Source: an uncultured Haliea sp. (GTDB taxonomy: Bacteria; Pseudomonadota; Gammaproteobacteria; Pseudomonadales; Halieaceae). Taken from it: a stretch of DNA of 64,000 bases. The translations under genes were made by a program, and so were the position numbers. This document shows positions 14,856-25,202 of the stretch, piece by piece. The stretch's first letter is position 1. Each line of letters opens with the position of its first letter. The notes under the pieces are model-generated. The model worked only from the letters and a program-made list of their open reading frames with translations, made no database searches and had not been told where the DNA came from. Where the stretch lies: assembly GCA_913061145.1 (NCBI GenBank), contig CAJXUQ010000008.1, positions 1-64,000 on the forward strand, written 5' to 3'.

Positions 14856-15683
14856 ATGGCAGTTTTAACAAGTAAACCGACATCGCCCGGACGCCGTCAC
14901 GTCGTTCGCGTGGTGAGCGAGGATCTGCACAAGGGTGCACCCTACGCTCCGCTGCTGGAAAAGCAGAGCCGCCGCGGTGGTCGTAACAACAATGGCCGTA
15001 TCACGGTGCGCCACGTTGGCGGTGGTCACAAGCAGCACTACCGGATCATCGACTTCAAGCGCTCGAAGGACGGTATTCCGGCCAAGGTCGAGCGTCTCGA
15101 ATATGACCCCAACCGTACGGCAAACATTGCCCTGCTGCTGTTCGCCGACGGCGAGCGTCGCTACATCATCGCGCCCAAGGGTGTGAAGGCTGGCGATACC
15201 CTGCAGTCTGGCTCGGCCGCACCGATCAAGACCGGTAACTGTCTGCCCCTGCGCAATATCCCGGTGGGTTCGGTGATCCACGCGGTTGAACTGAAGCCTG
15301 GCAAGGGTGCTCAGGTCGCCCGTTCAGCTGGCGCTTCGGTGCAGCTGGTGGCCCGCGAAGGTCAGTACGCAACCCTGCGCCTGCGCTCAGGCGAGATGCG
15401 CAAGGTGTTGTCTGACTGCCGCGCCACGATCGGCGAGGTCTCGAACTCCGAGCACAGCCTGCGCAAGCTGGGTAAAGCCGGTGCCTCGCGCTGGCGCGGT
15501 GTACGCCCGACCGTTCGCGGTGTGGCAATGAACCCGGTCGATCACCCGCATGGTGGTGGCGAAGGCCGCACCTCCGGTGGTCGTCACCCGGTGAGCCCGT
15601 GGGGCACGCCGACCAAGGGCTACAAGACGCGTTCGAACAAGCGCACTGACGGCCTGATTGTACGCCGTCGTGGCAAGAAATAA
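14856..15683 (+). CDS. rplB: 50S ribosomal protein L2
   Basis: L2, 275 residues (E. coli 273), needed for subunit association and peptidyl transfer. The strongly conserved segment [14 protein letters not shown] carries the histidine essential for activity in E. coli (H229). AAGGAG precedes the ATG. Length and both OB/SH3-like domains are normal. S10 operon gene between rplW and rpsS. Confidence 0.98.
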   Translation: MAVLTSKPTSPGRRHVVRVVSEDLHKGAPYAPLLEKQSRRGGRNNNGRITVRHVGGGHKQHYRIIDFKRSKDGIPAKVERLEYDPNRTANIALLLFADGERRYIIAPKGVKAGDTLQSGSAAPIKTGNCLPLRNIPVGSVIHAVELKPGKGAQVARSAGASVQLVAREGQYATLRLRSGEMRKVLSDCRATIGEVSNSEHSLRKLGKAGASRWRGVRPTVRGVAMNPVDHPHGGGEGRTSGGRHPVSPWGTPTKGYKTRSNKRTDGLIVRRRGKK

Positions 15684-15721
15684 GTTCGGTCGATAGAGCC
15701 GAGAGATTAGAGGAAGACACT

Positions 15722-15997
15722 GTGCCGCGTTCACTGAAAAAAGGTCCCTTTATCGACCTTCACTTGATGAAGAAAGTTGAAGCAGCGATTGAAAGCAACG
15801 ACCGCCGTCCGATCAAGACCTGGTCGCGCCGTTCCATGATATCGCCGGATATGGTCGGTCTGACAATCGCCATCCACAATGGCCGTCAGCATGTGCCGGT
15901 CCTGATCAATGAAGACATGGTTGGTCACAAGCTTGGAGAGTTTGCGGTAACGCGTACGTTCAAAGGGCACATTGTGGACAAAAAGGCGAAGCGCTAA
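15722..15997 (+). CDS. rpsS: 30S ribosomal protein S19
   Basis: S19, 91 residues, binds the 30S head with S13 near the A site. Begins [23 protein letters not shown] start with AGAGGA upstream. The C-terminal sequence [18 protein letters not shown] is typical. S10 operon gene between rplB and rplV. Confidence 0.98.
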   Translation: MPRSLKKGPFIDLHLMKKVEAAIESNDRRPIKTWSRRSMISPDMVGLTIAIHNGRQHVPVLINEDMVGHKLGEFAVTRTFKGHIVDKKAKR

Positions 15998-16025
15998 GCG
16001 CTGGTCGATAGCGAGGTTTAGGAAA

Positions 16026-16364
16026 ATGGAAGTTGCAGCAAGACTGAAAGGTGCGCGGATCTCGGCCCAGAAGGCCCGCCTGGTTGCAGACCAGGTGCGC
16101 GGCAAGCCTGTCGAGGAGGCGCTTAGCCTGCTCGAATTCAGCACCAAAAAGGCAGCTCACATCGTCAAGAAGATTCTTGACTCTGCGATTGCCAATGCTG
16201 AGAACAATGAAGGCGCGGATGTGGATGAGCTCAAGGTGTCCAGCATCTTTGTCGACGAAGGTATGACGATGAAGCGTCTGCGGCCACGTGCCAAAGGTCG
16301 TGCGGATCGCATTTTCAAGCGCTCCTGTCATATCACAGTGAAAGTTGCAGACGGCCAAGGCTAA
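16026..16364 (+). CDS. rplV: 50S ribosomal protein L22
   Basis: L22, 112 residues (E. coli 110); its beta-hairpin lines the exit tunnel. The start at 16026 ([13 protein letters not shown]) is chosen because it matches the family and has GAGG ten bases upstream; an in-frame ATG at 15972 lies inside rpsS. The tunnel hairpin region [15 protein letters not shown] is intact. Followed by rpsC after 17 bp. Confidence 0.98.
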   Translation: MEVAARLKGARISAQKARLVADQVRGKPVEEALSLLEFSTKKAAHIVKKILDSAIANAENNEGADVDELKVSSIFVDEGMTMKRLRPRAKGRADRIFKRSCHITVKVADGQG

Positions 16365-16381
16365 GTTCAGGAGAAGACCAC

Positions 16382-17053
16382 ATGGGTCAGAAAGTACATC
16401 CGGTCGGCATACGTTTAGGTATCGTCAAGGATCACAACTCGATCTGGTATGCGGATAGCAAAAACTATGCGAAAACGCTGATTACCGATCTTGAGGTGCG
16501 CAAGTACATCGAGAAGACGCTGGAGCACGCTTCTGTGAGCCGCGTTGTCATCGAGCGCCCGGCGCAAACCGCACGCATCACCATTCACACAGCCCGTCCC
16601 GGTATCGTGATCGGCAAGAAGGGTGAGGATGTCGACGGCCTGCGCAAGACACTTGCAGACAAGATGGGTGTGCCTGTGCACATCAACATCGAGGAAATCC
16701 GCAAGCCTGACCTGGATGCGAAGCTGGTAGCCCAGAACGTGGCGCAGCAGCTTGAGCGCCGTGTGATGTTCCGTCGCGCCATGAAGCGCGTGGTGCAGAA
16801 CGCGATGCGCCAGGGTGCTGAAGGCATCAAGATCCAGGTGGGTGGTCGTCTGGGTGGTGCAGAAATTGCGCGCACCGAGTGGTACCGCGAAGGTCGTGTG
16901 CCGCTGCATACCCTGCGCGCGGACATCGACTACGCGACCTACGAGGCATCTACCACGTACGGCATCATCGGCGTGAAGGTGTGGATCTTCAAGGGTGAAG
17001 TGATTGGCACGGAAAACCATTCCGACAGCGCCAAGAAGACAGCAACTAATTAA
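16382..17053 (+). CDS. rpsC: 30S ribosomal protein S3
   Basis: S3, 223 residues; forms the mRNA entry pore with S4 and S5. The KH domain motif [13 protein letters not shown] is visible near residue 77. Begins [26 protein letters not shown] precedes the ATG. The C-terminal tail is slightly shorter than in E. coli (233). Confidence 0.98.
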   Translation: MGQKVHPVGIRLGIVKDHNSIWYADSKNYAKTLITDLEVRKYIEKTLEHASVSRVVIERPAQTARITIHTARPGIVIGKKGEDVDGLRKTLADKMGVPVHINIEEIRKPDLDAKLVAQNVAQQLERRVMFRRAMKRVVQNAMRQGAEGIKIQVGGRLGGAEIARTEWYREGRVPLHTLRADIDYATYEASTTYGIIGVKVWIFKGEVIGTENHSDSAKKTATN

Positions 17054-17064
17054 GGGTTACGCAG

Positions 17065-17478
17065 ATGCTTCAACCTAAGCGTACAAAATTCCGCAAGATG
17101 ATGAAGGGTCGCAACCGCGGCCTCGCAGAACGCGGCAGCAAGGTCAGCTTTGGCGAGTTCGGCCTTAAGGCGACCGGTCGTGGGCGCATTACTGCGCGCC
17201 AGATCGAGGCGGCTCGTCGTGCGATGACCCGTCACATCAAGCGTGGCGGAAAAATCTGGATCCGGGTCTTCCCCGACAAGCCGATCACCGGCAAGCCGTT
17301 GGAAGTACGTCAGGGTAAAGGTAAGGGTAACGTAGAATACTGGGTGGCCCAGGTTCAGCCGGGCAAGGTTCTGTACGAAGTGCAGGGCGTTTCCGAGGAG
17401 CTTGCGCGTGAGGCGTTTGCCCTGGCAGCCGCGAAGATCCCGGTAGCCACTACATTTGTTAAACGGTCGGTGATGTGA
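17065..17478 (+). CDS. rplP: 50S ribosomal protein L16
   Basis: L16, 137 residues, organises the A-site tRNA region of the 50S subunit. Begins [19 protein letters not shown]. The arginine hydroxylated by YcfD in E. coli (R81) lies in a region that aligns well, though the modification cannot be read from sequence. Its TGA stop overlaps the start of rpmC. Confidence 0.98.
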   Translation: MLQPKRTKFRKMMKGRNRGLAERGSKVSFGEFGLKATGRGRITARQIEAARRAMTRHIKRGGKIWIRVFPDKPITGKPLEVRQGKGKGNVEYWVAQVQPGKVLYEVQGVSEELAREAFALAAAKIPVATTFVKRSVM

Positions 17479-17669
17479 TGAAAGCTAGCGAATTGCGTGA
17501 TAAGTCCCCCGAGGACCTCAACAAGCAGCTGCTCACCCTGCGTGAAGAGCAGTTCAAGCTGCGCATGCAGAAGTCCACTGGTCAGCTGGGGCAGACACAC
17601 CTGCTGCAGCAGAACCAGCGCGACATCGCACGCGTCAAGACTGTGCTGAACGAAAAGGCGGGTAACTGA
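17478..17669 (+). CDS. rpmC: 50S ribosomal protein L29
   Basis: L29, 63 residues, two-helix protein near the tunnel exit. The ATG at 17478 ([13 protein letters not shown]) matches E. coli; a GTG three bases earlier is in frame but less likely. The ATG shares its A with the rplP TGA, giving coupled translation. The final NEKAG motif is as expected. Confidence 0.97.
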   Translation: MKASELRDKSPEDLNKQLLTLREEQFKLRMQKSTGQLGQTHLLQQNQRDIARVKTVLNEKAGN

Positions 17670-17671
17670 AC

Positions 17672-17938
17672 ATGTCTGGTGCAGAGAAGCGTATACGGAC
17701 GGCAACCGGCAAGGTTGTCAGCAACAAAATGGACAAGACCATCACGGTCCTGATCGAGCGGCGGGTCAAGCACCCGGTGTACGGCAAGTACATCACCCGT
17801 TCGTCGAAGATCCACGCGCATGACGAAAACAACGTCTGCAGCATTGGTGACACCGTGAAGGTGACCGAGTCCCGGCCCATTTCCAAGAGCAAGACCTGGA
17901 AGTTGCTCGAAGTAGTGGAAAACGCCCAGCAGGTTTAA
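17672..17938 (+). CDS. rpsQ: 30S ribosomal protein S17
   Basis: S17, 88 residues, a primary 16S rRNA binding OB-fold protein. Starts two bases after rpmC. Core motifs [14 protein letters not shown] and [10 protein letters not shown] fit the family. Last gene of the S10 operon proper. The 40-bp gap to rplN has no visible promoter, so S10 and spc are probably cotranscribed. Confidence 0.98.
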   Translation: MSGAEKRIRTATGKVVSNKMDKTITVLIERRVKHPVYGKYITRSSKIHAHDENNVCSIGDTVKVTESRPISKSKTWKLLEVVENAQQV

Positions 17939-17978
17939 GCGCTGTAATTTGCGGCCTCGCCGCAGTTTGGAGTAAGAG

Positions 17979-18347
17979 ATGATTCAGACAGAGTCGTATT
18001 TGGAAGTCGCTGACAACAGCGGTGCCCGTCGGGTGATGTGCATCAAGGTGCTGGGTGGCTCCAAGCGTCGCTATGCGCGCGTCGGTGACCTCATCAAGGT
18101 GACGGTGAAGGAAGCAATCCCGCGCGGCAAGGTCAAGAAAGGCCAGGTCATGACGGCGGTTGTGGTGCGCACGCGCAAAGGCGTGCGTCGTCCCGATGGC
18201 TCGCTGATCAAGTTCGACGACAACGCCGCCGTACTGCTGAACAACCAGCAGGCGCCGATCGGCACCCGTATTTTTGGCCCCGTGACTCGTGAGCTGCGCG
18301 GCGAGAAGTTTATGAAGATTATTTCTCTGGCTCCCGAAGTAATCTGA
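17979..18347 (+). CDS. rplN: 50S ribosomal protein L14
   Basis: L14, 122 residues, at the subunit interface contacting 16S helix 14. Begins [24 protein letters not shown] lies about eight bases upstream of the ATG. First gene of the spc operon. Confidence 0.98.
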   Translation: MIQTESYLEVADNSGARRVMCIKVLGGSKRRYARVGDLIKVTVKEAIPRGKVKKGQVMTAVVVRTRKGVRRPDGSLIKFDDNAAVLLNNQQAPIGTRIFGPVTRELRGEKFMKIISLAPEVI

Positions 18348-18373
18348 TTCGGCCAGGAGGAGAGGAAACTGTA

Positions 18374-18688
18374 ATGTCCAAGATCAAGCGCGATGACGAA
18401 GTGATTATCCTGGCCGGCAAGGACAAGGGTAAGCGCGGCAAGGTTCGCAAGGTGCTCGCTGACAATCGCGTGGTTGTCTCCGGCATCAATATGGTGAAGA
18501 AGCACACCCGGCCGAACCCGCAGATGGGCGTCGCCGGTGGCATCGTCGAGCGCGAAGCGCCGATCCAGGTGTCCAATGTGGCAATTTACAACCCGTCGAC
18601 CAGCAAGGCCGATCGGGTGGGTTACAAAGTTGATGGGGATACCAAAGTGCGTATCTTCAAATCCAGTGGCGAGGCGATTGACGCCTGA
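18374..18688 (+). CDS. rplX: 50S ribosomal protein L24
   Basis: L24, 104 residues; an assembly initiator protein. Contains the KOW motif around [15 protein letters not shown] (residues 9-23). AGGAGG precedes the ATG. Length and composition are normal for the family. Confidence 0.98.
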   Translation: MSKIKRDDEVIILAGKDKGKRGKVRKVLADNRVVVSGINMVKKHTRPNPQMGVAGGIVEREAPIQVSNVAIYNPSTSKADRVGYKVDGDTKVRIFKSSGEAIDA

Positions 18689-18711
18689 TTCGGGGGTCAA
18701 GGGTAAAAGAC

Positions 18712-19251
18712 ATGGCAACGTTGAAAGAAAGGTACAAGAGCGAAATCGCTCCTCGGCTGCGGGAAGAGCTGGGTTTGAGCAATGTGATGGAGATTCCCCG
18801 CATCACCAAGATCACCCTGAATATGGGTGTCGGTGAGGCTGTGGGCGACAAGAAAGTGTTGGAAAACGCGGTCGCCGACATGGAGAAGATCTCCGGCCAG
18901 AAGCCCGTGATCACCCTGGCGCGGCGCTCCATTGCCGGCTTCAAGATTCGTGACGGCTGGCCGATTGGCTGCAAGGTCACACTGCGTTCCGACCGCATGT
19001 ACGAGTTCCTGGAGCGCTTGATCACCATCGCGATCCCGCGGATTCGCGACTTCCGTGGTATCAGCCCGAAGTCGTTTGACGGCCGCGGTAACTTTGCCAT
19101 GGGTGTCAGCGAGCAGATTATTTTCCCGGAAATCGAGTACGACCAGGTGGACACGCTGCGCGGTATGGACATCACCATCACCACCACAGCTCGTACGGAT
19201 GATGAGGGTCGCGCCCTGATGCGTGCCTTCAACTTCCCCCTGAAAGGTTAA
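18712..19251 (+). CDS. rplE: 50S ribosomal protein L5
   Basis: L5, 179 residues, binds 5S rRNA and contacts P-site tRNA. Motifs [18 protein letters not shown] and [16 protein letters not shown] are typical. In E. coli the S8 repressor binds the mRNA at this start; a comparable fold could not be assessed by eye. spc operon gene. Confidence 0.98.
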   Translation: MATLKERYKSEIAPRLREELGLSNVMEIPRITKITLNMGVGEAVGDKKVLENAVADMEKISGQKPVITLARRSIAGFKIRDGWPIGCKVTLRSDRMYEFLERLITIAIPRIRDFRGISPKSFDGRGNFAMGVSEQIIFPEIEYDQVDTLRGMDITITTTARTDDEGRALMRAFNFPLKG

Positions 19252-19261
19252 GAGGCAAGTA

Positions 19262-19567
19262 ATGGCTAAGAAATCGATGATCGCACGTGAGAAAAAGCGC
19301 GCGCAGATGGTGGTCAAGTATGCCGGCAAGCGTGCCGCGCTGAAGGCTGTCCTGAACGATCAGAACGCATCCGATGACGCCAAGTGGGACGCGCAGATCG
19401 CTCTGCAGAAGCTTCCCCGCGACGCCAGCCCGGTACGCAAGCAGCGTCGTTGCCAGCTCACCGGTCGTCCTCACGGCGTCTATCGTAAATTTGGCCTGTG
19501 CCGCAACAAGCTGCGTGAAGCAGCGATGCGCGGTGATGTACCGGGTCTGGTTAAAGCCAGCTGGTAA
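19262..19567 (+). CDS. rpsN: 30S ribosomal protein S14
   Basis: S14, 101 residues, of the long zinc-independent (C-minus) type: the CxxC-x12-CxxC finger of short S14 is absent. The conserved C-terminus is [24 protein letters not shown] precedes the ATG. spc operon gene. Confidence 0.98.
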   Translation: MAKKSMIAREKKRAQMVVKYAGKRAALKAVLNDQNASDDAKWDAQIALQKLPRDASPVRKQRRCQLTGRPHGVYRKFGLCRNKLREAAMRGDVPGLVKASW

Positions 19568-19582
19568 CGGAGAGATTCGATC

Positions 19583-19978
19583 ATGAGTATGCAAGATCCG
19601 CTGTCAGATATGCTGACCCGCATCCGTAACGCACAAATGGCCGGCAAGGCCCGAGTAGAAATGCCGGGTTCCAAGCTCAAGGCTGCTGTTGCCGAGGTGC
19701 TCAAGCAGGAAGGTTACATCAATGACTTCGCGGCCTCCGCCGAGTCGGGCAAGCCGCGCCTCAGCATTGAGCTGAAGTATTACGAAGGCAAGCCCGTCAT
19801 CGCCGAGATTGACCGCGTAAGCCGCCCTGGTCTGCGTAGCTACGCAGCCAAGGACGAATTGCCGACGATTCGCAACGGACTTGGGGTGGCCATTGTGTCC
19901 ACGTCGAAGGGCGTTATGACCGACCGGGCAGCCCGTGCTGCTGGTGTTGGTGGCGAAGTGCTCTGCACCGTTTTCTAG
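19583..19978 (+). CDS. rpsH: 30S ribosomal protein S8
   Basis: S8, 131 residues, a primary binder of the central 16S domain and in E. coli the spc operon repressor. Begins [18 protein letters not shown]. The C-terminal RNA-binding motif [13 protein letters not shown] is intact. The upstream of the two candidate ATGs is chosen to match E. coli. Confidence 0.98.
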   Translation: MSMQDPLSDMLTRIRNAQMAGKARVEMPGSKLKAAVAEVLKQEGYINDFAASAESGKPRLSIELKYYEGKPVIAEIDRVSRPGLRSYAAKDELPTIRNGLGVAIVSTSKGVMTDRAARAAGVGGEVLCTVF

Positions 19979-20002
19979 AATTACTGAAGAAGGGCATTCA
20001 AC

Positions 20003-20530
20003 ATGTCTAGAGTCGCAAAAAATCCGGTTCAGCTGCCGAAAGGGGTTACCGTAACCCAGAGCGGTCGCGACGTGACCGTCAAGGGTGGCAAAGGCACGCT
20101 GGCGCTCGAGTTGGGCGTGGGTATTGCCATCAACGAAGAAGATGGTGCTCTCAATATCGCCTATGACGGCGACAAGACCAAGGCGCTGGCCGGTACCACG
20201 CGGGCGCTGCTGAACAACATGGTGATCGGCGTCAGCGAAGGCTGGGAAAAGAAGCTGGTACTCAACGGCGTTGGCTACCGAGCCAAGGCAGACGGCAAGT
20301 CGGTGAACCTCACCGTGGGCCTGTCGCACCCGGTTGACTATCAGCTTCCGGAGGGCGTAACCGCTGAAACCCCGACCCAGACCGAGGTCGTGGTCAAGGG
20401 TATCGACAAGCAGGCTGTAGGCCAGGCGGCTGCCGAGATTCGCAGCTTCCGTCCGCCAGAGCCTTACAAGGGCAAGGGTATTCGCTACGCCACCGAGAAC
20501 GTGCGGCGTAAAGAAGCCAAGAAGAAGTAG
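20003..20530 (+). CDS. rplF: 50S ribosomal protein L6
   Basis: L6, 175 residues (E. coli 177), binds near the sarcin-ricin loop region. The C-terminal signature [20 protein letters not shown] is present. ATG with AAGGG upstream. spc operon gene between rpsH and rplR. Confidence 0.98.
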   Translation: MSRVAKNPVQLPKGVTVTQSGRDVTVKGGKGTLALELGVGIAINEEDGALNIAYDGDKTKALAGTTRALLNNMVIGVSEGWEKKLVLNGVGYRAKADGKSVNLTVGLSHPVDYQLPEGVTAETPTQTEVVVKGIDKQAVGQAAAEIRSFRPPEPYKGKGIRYATENVRRKEAKKK

Positions 20531-20540
20531 GTAGGTTGAG

Positions 20541-20891
20541 ATGAGTGCAAAGAATGATTCAAGGCTGCGTCGCGCACGTCGCGCTCGCAACCGTATGCGT
20601 GAGCAGGGCGTCAATCGCCTCAGCGTGCACCGTACGCCGCGGCATATCTACGCCCAGATCATCGCGCCCGCAGGGGATCGTGTTCTGGCCAGCGCCTCAA
20701 CGCTGGACAGCAGCCTGCGCGCTGGCAGCACCGGCAACCAGGAAGCTGCGGCAGCGGTAGGCAAGCTGGTGGCGGAACGCGCCAAGGCCGCCGGAATCGA
20801 GAAGGTTGCGTTTGATCGCGCAGGCTACAAGTACCACGGACGTGTCAAGGCGCTTGCCGATGCTGCCCGTGAAAGTGGACTGGAATTCTAG
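20541..20891 (+). CDS. rplR: 50S ribosomal protein L18
   Basis: L18, 116 residues, 5S rRNA-binding protein. Basic N-terminus followed by the conserved [16 protein letters not shown] strand and the C-terminal [20 protein letters not shown]. spc operon gene. Confidence 0.98.
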   Translation: MSAKNDSRLRRARRARNRMREQGVNRLSVHRTPRHIYAQIIAPAGDRVLASASTLDSSLRAGSTGNQEAAAAVGKLVAERAKAAGIEKVAFDRAGYKYHGRVKALADAARESGLEF

Positions 20892-20900
20892 GGTAAGGTT

Positions 20901-21413
20901 ATGGCGTTTAACGATCAGAAGAAGCAGCAGCAGGACGGTGATCTCCAGGAGAAGCTGGTACAGGTCAACCGTGTTGCGAAAGTGGTCAAGGGTGGCCGGA
21001 TCTTCAGCTTTACCGCGTTGACGGTTGTCGGCGATGGCAATGGCAAGGTCGGCTTCGGGCGCGGAAAGGCACGTGAAGTACCTGTTGCGATCCAGAAGGC
21101 GATGGAAGCTGCGCGCCGCAACATGATTCAGGTAGAGCTGAGTCACGGCACTATCCAGTATCCGGTCAAGGCCAGCCATGGCGCCTCCAAGGTGTACATG
21201 CAGCCTGCGTCTGAAGGTACAGGCGTCATCGCCGGTGGCGCGATGCGTGCGGTGCTTGAAATTGCCGGCGTACACAACGTACTGGCCAAGTGCTATGGCT
21301 CTACTAACCCGGTCAACGTAGTGCGCGCGACCTTCAATGGCCTGCGCGACATGTCTTCACCGGACGACGTGGCGGCAAAGCGCGGCAAAACTGTCGAAGA
21401 AATTCTGAACTAA
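20901..21413 (+). CDS. rpsE: 30S ribosomal protein S5
   Basis: S5, 170 residues, at the mRNA entry pore. The dsRBD-like segment [19 protein letters not shown] and the C-terminal domain [18 protein letters not shown] fit the family. The spectinomycin-contact loop (around VVKGGR) looks wild type. spc operon gene. Confidence 0.98.
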   Translation: MAFNDQKKQQQDGDLQEKLVQVNRVAKVVKGGRIFSFTALTVVGDGNGKVGFGRGKAREVPVAIQKAMEAARRNMIQVELSHGTIQYPVKASHGASKVYMQPASEGTGVIAGGAMRAVLEIAGVHNVLAKCYGSTNPVNVVRATFNGLRDMSSPDDVAAKRGKTVEEILN

Positions 21414-21431
21414 TTACTGGGTTGGCGAGTC

Positions 21432-21614
21432 ATGGCTAAAGCTACTATTAAAGTGACGCAGACCAAGAGCGTCCACGGTCGGTTGAAGAACCACCGCGCC
21501 TGTGTCGCGGGCCTGGGTCTGCGCCGGATTGGTCATACCGTAGAGGTGGAAGATACTCCCTCTGTGCGCGGCATGATCAATAAAGTGAACTATATGGTTC
21601 GGATCGAGGAGTAA
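21432..21614 (+). CDS. rpmD: 50S ribosomal protein L30
   Basis: L30, 60 residues, of the short bacterial type. Sequence runs from [18 protein letters not shown] to VNYMVRIEE. The ribosome binding site is weak (GGCGAG), and the stop lies three bases before the rplO ATG, so coupling with neighbours is likely. Confidence 0.97.
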   Translation: MAKATIKVTQTKSVHGRLKNHRACVAGLGLRRIGHTVEVEDTPSVRGMINKVNYMVRIEE

Positions 21615-21617
21615 ATC

Positions 21618-22064
21618 ATGTCAGACGTAATGCGACTGAATACCCTGGGGCCGAACCCGGGTGCGCGCAAGGAAGGCAAGCGGGTTGGCCGCGGTATCGG
21701 CAGTGGCCTGGGCAAGACCGCGGGTCGTGGGCACAAGGGGCAAAAGTCCCGCTCTGGCGGCAAAGTGCGCCCTGGTTTTGAAGGCGGCCAGATGCCCTTG
21801 CAGAAGCGCCTGCCCAAGTACGGTTTTACGTCACGCGTGTCCCGCACGACAGCGCAGGTGCGCCTGGGCGAGCTGAATGCCGTTGACGGCGATGTGGTTG
21901 ATATTGACGCGCTGAAGGCCGCGGACGTTATTCGTCAGGACGTGCTGCGCGTGCGTGTGTTCCTGTCAGGAGAGCTGAGCAAGCCAGTCACCGTCAAAGG
22001 TCTGGTTGTGACCAAGGGCGCTCGCACTGCGATTGAGCAGGCCGGCGGGAAGGTCGAGGAATAA
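21618..22064 (+). CDS. rplO: 50S ribosomal protein L15
   Basis: L15, 148 residues, with the glycine/arginine-rich extended N-terminus ([20 protein letters not shown]) that penetrates the 23S rRNA core. GAGGAG precedes the ATG. Its stop TAA is directly followed by the secY ATG. Confidence 0.98.
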   Translation: MSDVMRLNTLGPNPGARKEGKRVGRGIGSGLGKTAGRGHKGQKSRSGGKVRPGFEGGQMPLQKRLPKYGFTSRVSRTTAQVRLGELNAVDGDVVDIDALKAADVIRQDVLRVRVFLSGELSKPVTVKGLVVTKGARTAIEQAGGKVEE

Positions 22065-23387
22065 ATGGCGACGGGTCAGCTGCCAGGGTCTAACAAAGCA
22101 GGACTGGGCGAGCTTTTTGCTCGCCTTCGTTTTGTTTTGCTGGCCATTATTGTTTACCGGATTGGTACCCACATACCTGTTCCGGGGATAGACCCTGCCC
22201 AGCTGGCGGCGCTGTTCAACCAGAACCAGGGCACGATACTGGGCCTGGCGAACATGTTCTCCGGCGGCGCTTTGGAGCGCATGAGTATTCTTGCGCTGGG
22301 GATCATGCCGTACATCTCGGCATCCATCATCATGCAGTTGATGTCGGCGGTAACGCCGCAGCTGGAAGCGCTGAAAAAAGAAGGTGAGTCGGGCCGTCGC
22401 AAGATCAGTCAGTACACGCGCTACCTGACCGTTGTCCTCGCCATCATCCAGGCGACCGGTATGACGGTGGGTATGGCCAACCAGGGCATGTCCTACGACA
22501 CGTCGGTGGTCTTCTACGTCATCGCGATCACCTCGCTGGTAACCGGCGCGGTGTTCATGATGTGGCTGGGTGAGCAGATCACTGAAAAAGGCGTGGGTAA
22601 CGGGATATCCCTGTTGATCTTCGCAGGCATCGTTGCCGGCCTTCCCGCAGCGATCGGGCAGTCGCTGGAGCAGGCGCGCCAGGGCGAACTGAACATTCTG
22701 GTGCTGCTGTTTATCCTGACGCTGGCCGTAGCCGTCATCTACATGATCGTGTTCATCGAGCGCGGTCAGCGCCGGATCACGGTCAATTACGCCAAGCGCC
22801 AGCAAGGCCGGAAGATGATGCAGGCACAGAGTTCGCACCTGCCGCTGAAGGTGAACATGGCAGGTGTGATTCCGGCGATTTTCGCCAGCAGCATCCTGCT
22901 GTTCCCCGCGTCCATTGCGCAGTGGTTCGGCTCCGGCGGTTCTGCGGACTGGCTGCAGGATCTTGCGCTGGCCATTGGTCCGGGGCAGCCGCTGAACATT
23001 CTGCTGTTCACGGCGTTCGTGGTGTTCTTCTGCTTCTTCTATACGGCGTTGATGTTCAATCCGCAGGAAGTGGCCGACAACCTCAAGCGCTCTGGTGCCT
23101 TTGTGCCCGGTATCCGCCCCGGCCAGCAGACAGCGAACTACATTGACGGCGTGTTGACCCGGTTGACGGTTTTCGGCTCTGCCTATATCGCGCTCGTGTG
23201 TCTGATGCCCCAGTTCCTGGTGGTGATGTGGAATGTACCGTTTTACCTGGGTGGTACGTCGCTGCTGATCGTGGTGGTCGTGGTCATGGACTTTATGGCC
23301 CAGGTGCAGAGCCACCTGATGTCTCACCAGTACGACTCGGTGATGAAGAAAGCGAAGCTGAACAACTATGGTGCTTCCGGTCGCTGA
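22065..23387 (+). CDS. secY: Protein translocase channel subunit SecY
   Basis: Central pore of the SecYEG inner-membrane translocon, 440 residues with ten predicted membrane helices. Landmarks include [10 protein letters not shown] near the N-terminus, the plug and lateral-gate region [15 protein letters not shown], and the cytoplasmic loop [12 protein letters not shown] (C4) with the ribosome/SecA-contacting basic residues. The ATG immediately follows the rplO stop; GAGGA at the end of rplO is the ribosome binding site. Second-to-last gene of spc. Confidence 0.98.
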   Translation: MATGQLPGSNKAGLGELFARLRFVLLAIIVYRIGTHIPVPGIDPAQLAALFNQNQGTILGLANMFSGGALERMSILALGIMPYISASIIMQLMSAVTPQLEALKKEGESGRRKISQYTRYLTVVLAIIQATGMTVGMANQGMSYDTSVVFYVIAITSLVTGAVFMMWLGEQITEKGVGNGISLLIFAGIVAGLPAAIGQSLEQARQGELNILVLLFILTLAVAVIYMIVFIERGQRRITVNYAKRQQGRKMMQAQSSHLPLKVNMAGVIPAIFASSILLFPASIAQWFGSGGSADWLQDLALAIGPGQPLNILLFTAFVVFFCFFYTALMFNPQEVADNLKRSGAFVPGIRPGQQTANYIDGVLTRLTVFGSAYIALVCLMPQFLVVMWNVPFYLGGTSLLIVVVVVMDFMAQVQSHLMSHQYDSVMKKAKLNNYGASGR

Positions 23388-23419
23388 AAAGTGCTGGCCG
23401 GTCATTGGAGAAAAGTGAA

Positions 23420-23536
23420 ATGAAAGTACGTGCATCAGTAAAGAAGGTCTGCAGAAACTGCAAGGTGGTCCGTCGCAAGGGCGTCGTGCGCGTTATCTGC
23501 AATACCGATCCGCGTCACAAGCAGCGCCAGGGCTGA
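23420..23536 (+). CDS. rpmJ: 50S ribosomal protein L36
   Basis: L36, 38 residues, zinc-ribbon type: CRNC followed by C and H in [14 protein letters not shown]. Begins [11 protein letters not shown] with GGAG upstream. This is the zinc-binding (C-plus) form, unlike the zinc-free S14 and S4 of this cluster. Closes the spc operon; the alpha operon promoter lies 20 bp downstream. Confidence 0.97.
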   Translation: MKVRASVKKVCRNCKVVRRKGVVRVICNTDPRHKQRQG

Positions 23537-23556
23537 TTGGCCCAGGAAACTGACTG

Positions 23557-23585
23557 TTGATTTTTAGTAAACATATCGCTAGAAT
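23557..23585 (+). promoter_or_regulatory. alpha operon promoter (rpsM onward)
   Basis: TTGATT at 23557-23562 and TAGAAT at 23580-23585 with a 17-bp spacer. GCTGCGCC follows the -10. The predicted leader to rpsM is about 95 nt. In E. coli this leader folds into an S4-binding pseudoknot; I cannot confirm such a fold here. Confidence 0.8.
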
Positions 23586-23685
23586 GCTGCGCCTTTCGCG
23601 CCACATACCCTCGACCTTGCAGGTTGAGCGGTCAGGTGTTTCTGCCCAGTGCAAAGCGACGATTTGAGTATTTGGAGAAAGTTGG

Positions 23686-24042
23686 ATGGCTCGTATTGCC
23701 GGCGTCAACATACCTGATAACAAGCACACCGTTATCGCCCTGACCTACATTTTTGGCGTAGGTCGTACACAGGCGCGCCGCCTGTGCGTCGAGGCCGGTG
23801 TTGCCGAGGACGTGAAGATTGGCGATCTCGACGAGGCGCAGATGGATGCGCTTCGGACCAAGGTGGGCGAGATGACGGTCGAGGGTGACCTGCGTCGTGA
23901 AGTGTCCATGAACATCAAGCGTCTGATGGACCTGGGCTGCAATCGCGGCCTGCGTCACCGTCGCAGCCTGCCGCTGCGTGGGCAACGCACCAAGACCAAT
24001 GCACGTACCCGCAAGGGTCCGCGCAAGCCGATTCGCAAGTAA
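23686..24042 (+). CDS. rpsM: 30S ribosomal protein S13
   Basis: S13, 118 residues, forms the A-site finger bridge in the 30S head. Begins [20 protein letters not shown]. The C-terminal [18 protein letters not shown] tail contacts P-site tRNA. TTTGGAG precedes the ATG. First gene of the alpha operon. Confidence 0.98.
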   Translation: MARIAGVNIPDNKHTVIALTYIFGVGRTQARRLCVEAGVAEDVKIGDLDEAQMDALRTKVGEMTVEGDLRREVSMNIKRLMDLGCNRGLRHRRSLPLRGQRTKTNARTRKGPRKPIRK

Positions 24043-24117
24043 GGGACTCGTACCCGCGAATCCTTTTTAGTGTAGCTGCACCGGGTGCAGTGTTGATATT
24101 AAAGCAGGAAATACAGT

Positions 24118-24510
24118 ATGGCCAAGCCAGGTGGCAAGACCACTCGCAAGAAGATTACCAAGACCGTGGTGGACGGCATTGCGCACGTTCACGCGTCTTT
24201 CAACAACACGATCATCACTATTACTGACCGCCAGGGTAACACCCTGAGCTGGGCAACTTCTGGTGGTTCCGGTTTCCGTGGCTCACGTAAGAGCACGCCC
24301 TTCGCGGCCCAGGTAGCTGCAGAGCGCGCCGGTGAAGCAGCCAAGGAGTATGGGCTGAAGAACCTTGATGTTCAGGTGAAAGGCCCTGGCCCCGGCCGTG
24401 AGTCCGCAGTGCGCGCGCTCAATGCCTGTGGCTACAAGATCACCAACATCACTGACGTGACGCCGATTCCGCACAATGGCTGCCGTCCGCCCAAGAAACG
24501 TCGCGTCTAA
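24118..24510 (+). CDS. rpsK: 30S ribosomal protein S11
   Basis: S11, 130 residues, located at the platform near the E site. Motifs [17 protein letters not shown] and [10 protein letters not shown] are characteristic. The N-terminus has [11 protein letters not shown]. alpha operon gene; a short GTGCAG/CTGCAC inverted repeat lies in the 75-bp gap upstream. Confidence 0.98.
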   Translation: MAKPGGKTTRKKITKTVVDGIAHVHASFNNTIITITDRQGNTLSWATSGGSGFRGSRKSTPFAAQVAAERAGEAAKEYGLKNLDVQVKGPGPGRESAVRALNACGYKITNITDVTPIPHNGCRPPKKRRV

Positions 24511-24543
24511 CATCAAGACAAGCGCTTAGCAGGAACAACTGAC

Positions 24544-25164
24544 ATGGCTCGATACATTGGACCCAAGTGCAAGCTGGCCCGCCGGGAAGGAACAGACCTG
24601 TTCCTCAAGAGCGGTGTGCGCGCACTCGAAAGTAAGTGCAAACCCGAATCCGCCCCCGGCCAGCACGGCGCGCGCCGTGGCCGTCTGTCTGACTACGGCG
24701 TACAGCTGCGTGAAAAGCAGAAAGTGCGTCGTATCTACGGCATCCTGGAGAAACAGTTCCGCAACTACTACAAGGAAGCCGCTCGTCTGAAAGGCGCCAC
24801 CGGTGAAAACCTGCTGCAGTTGCTGGAAAGCCGCCTGGACAACGTTGTTTATCGCATGGGCTTCGGCTCCACGCGTGCCGAAGCGCGCCAGCTGGTTTCC
24901 CACAAAGGCATTCTGGTCAACGGTGCGGTGGTTAACGTCGCATCCTACCAGGTGAAGGCGGGCGATGTGGTGTCCCTGCGGGAAAAGGCAAAGAAGCAAC
25001 TGCGCGTGCAGTCTGCCCTGGCACTGGCCGCCCAGCGCGGTGATGCCGAGTGGATCGATTTCAATAGCGATAAGCTGGAAGGAGTGTTCAAGTCAGCCCC
25101 TGAGCGCCAGGATCTGTCTTCCGAGATCAACGAAAACCTGATCGTGGAACTGTACTCCAAGTAA
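24544..25164 (+). CDS. rpsD: 30S ribosomal protein S4
   Basis: S4, 206 residues as in E. coli; a primary assembly protein with helicase activity at mRNA entry, and the usual alpha operon repressor. The N-terminus [20 protein letters not shown] lacks the four-cysteine zinc site, so it is the C-minus type. The S4 RNA-binding domain is [19 protein letters not shown] onward. Confidence 0.98.
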   Translation: MARYIGPKCKLARREGTDLFLKSGVRALESKCKPESAPGQHGARRGRLSDYGVQLREKQKVRRIYGILEKQFRNYYKEAARLKGATGENLLQLLESRLDNVVYRMGFGSTRAEARQLVSHKGILVNGAVVNVASYQVKAGDVVSLREKAKKQLRVQSALALAAQRGDAEWIDFNSDKLEGVFKSAPERQDLSSEINENLIVELYSK

Positions 25165-25202
25165 TCCGGACTTAGGACTAACCTACTCATACAGGTGCCA
25201 GA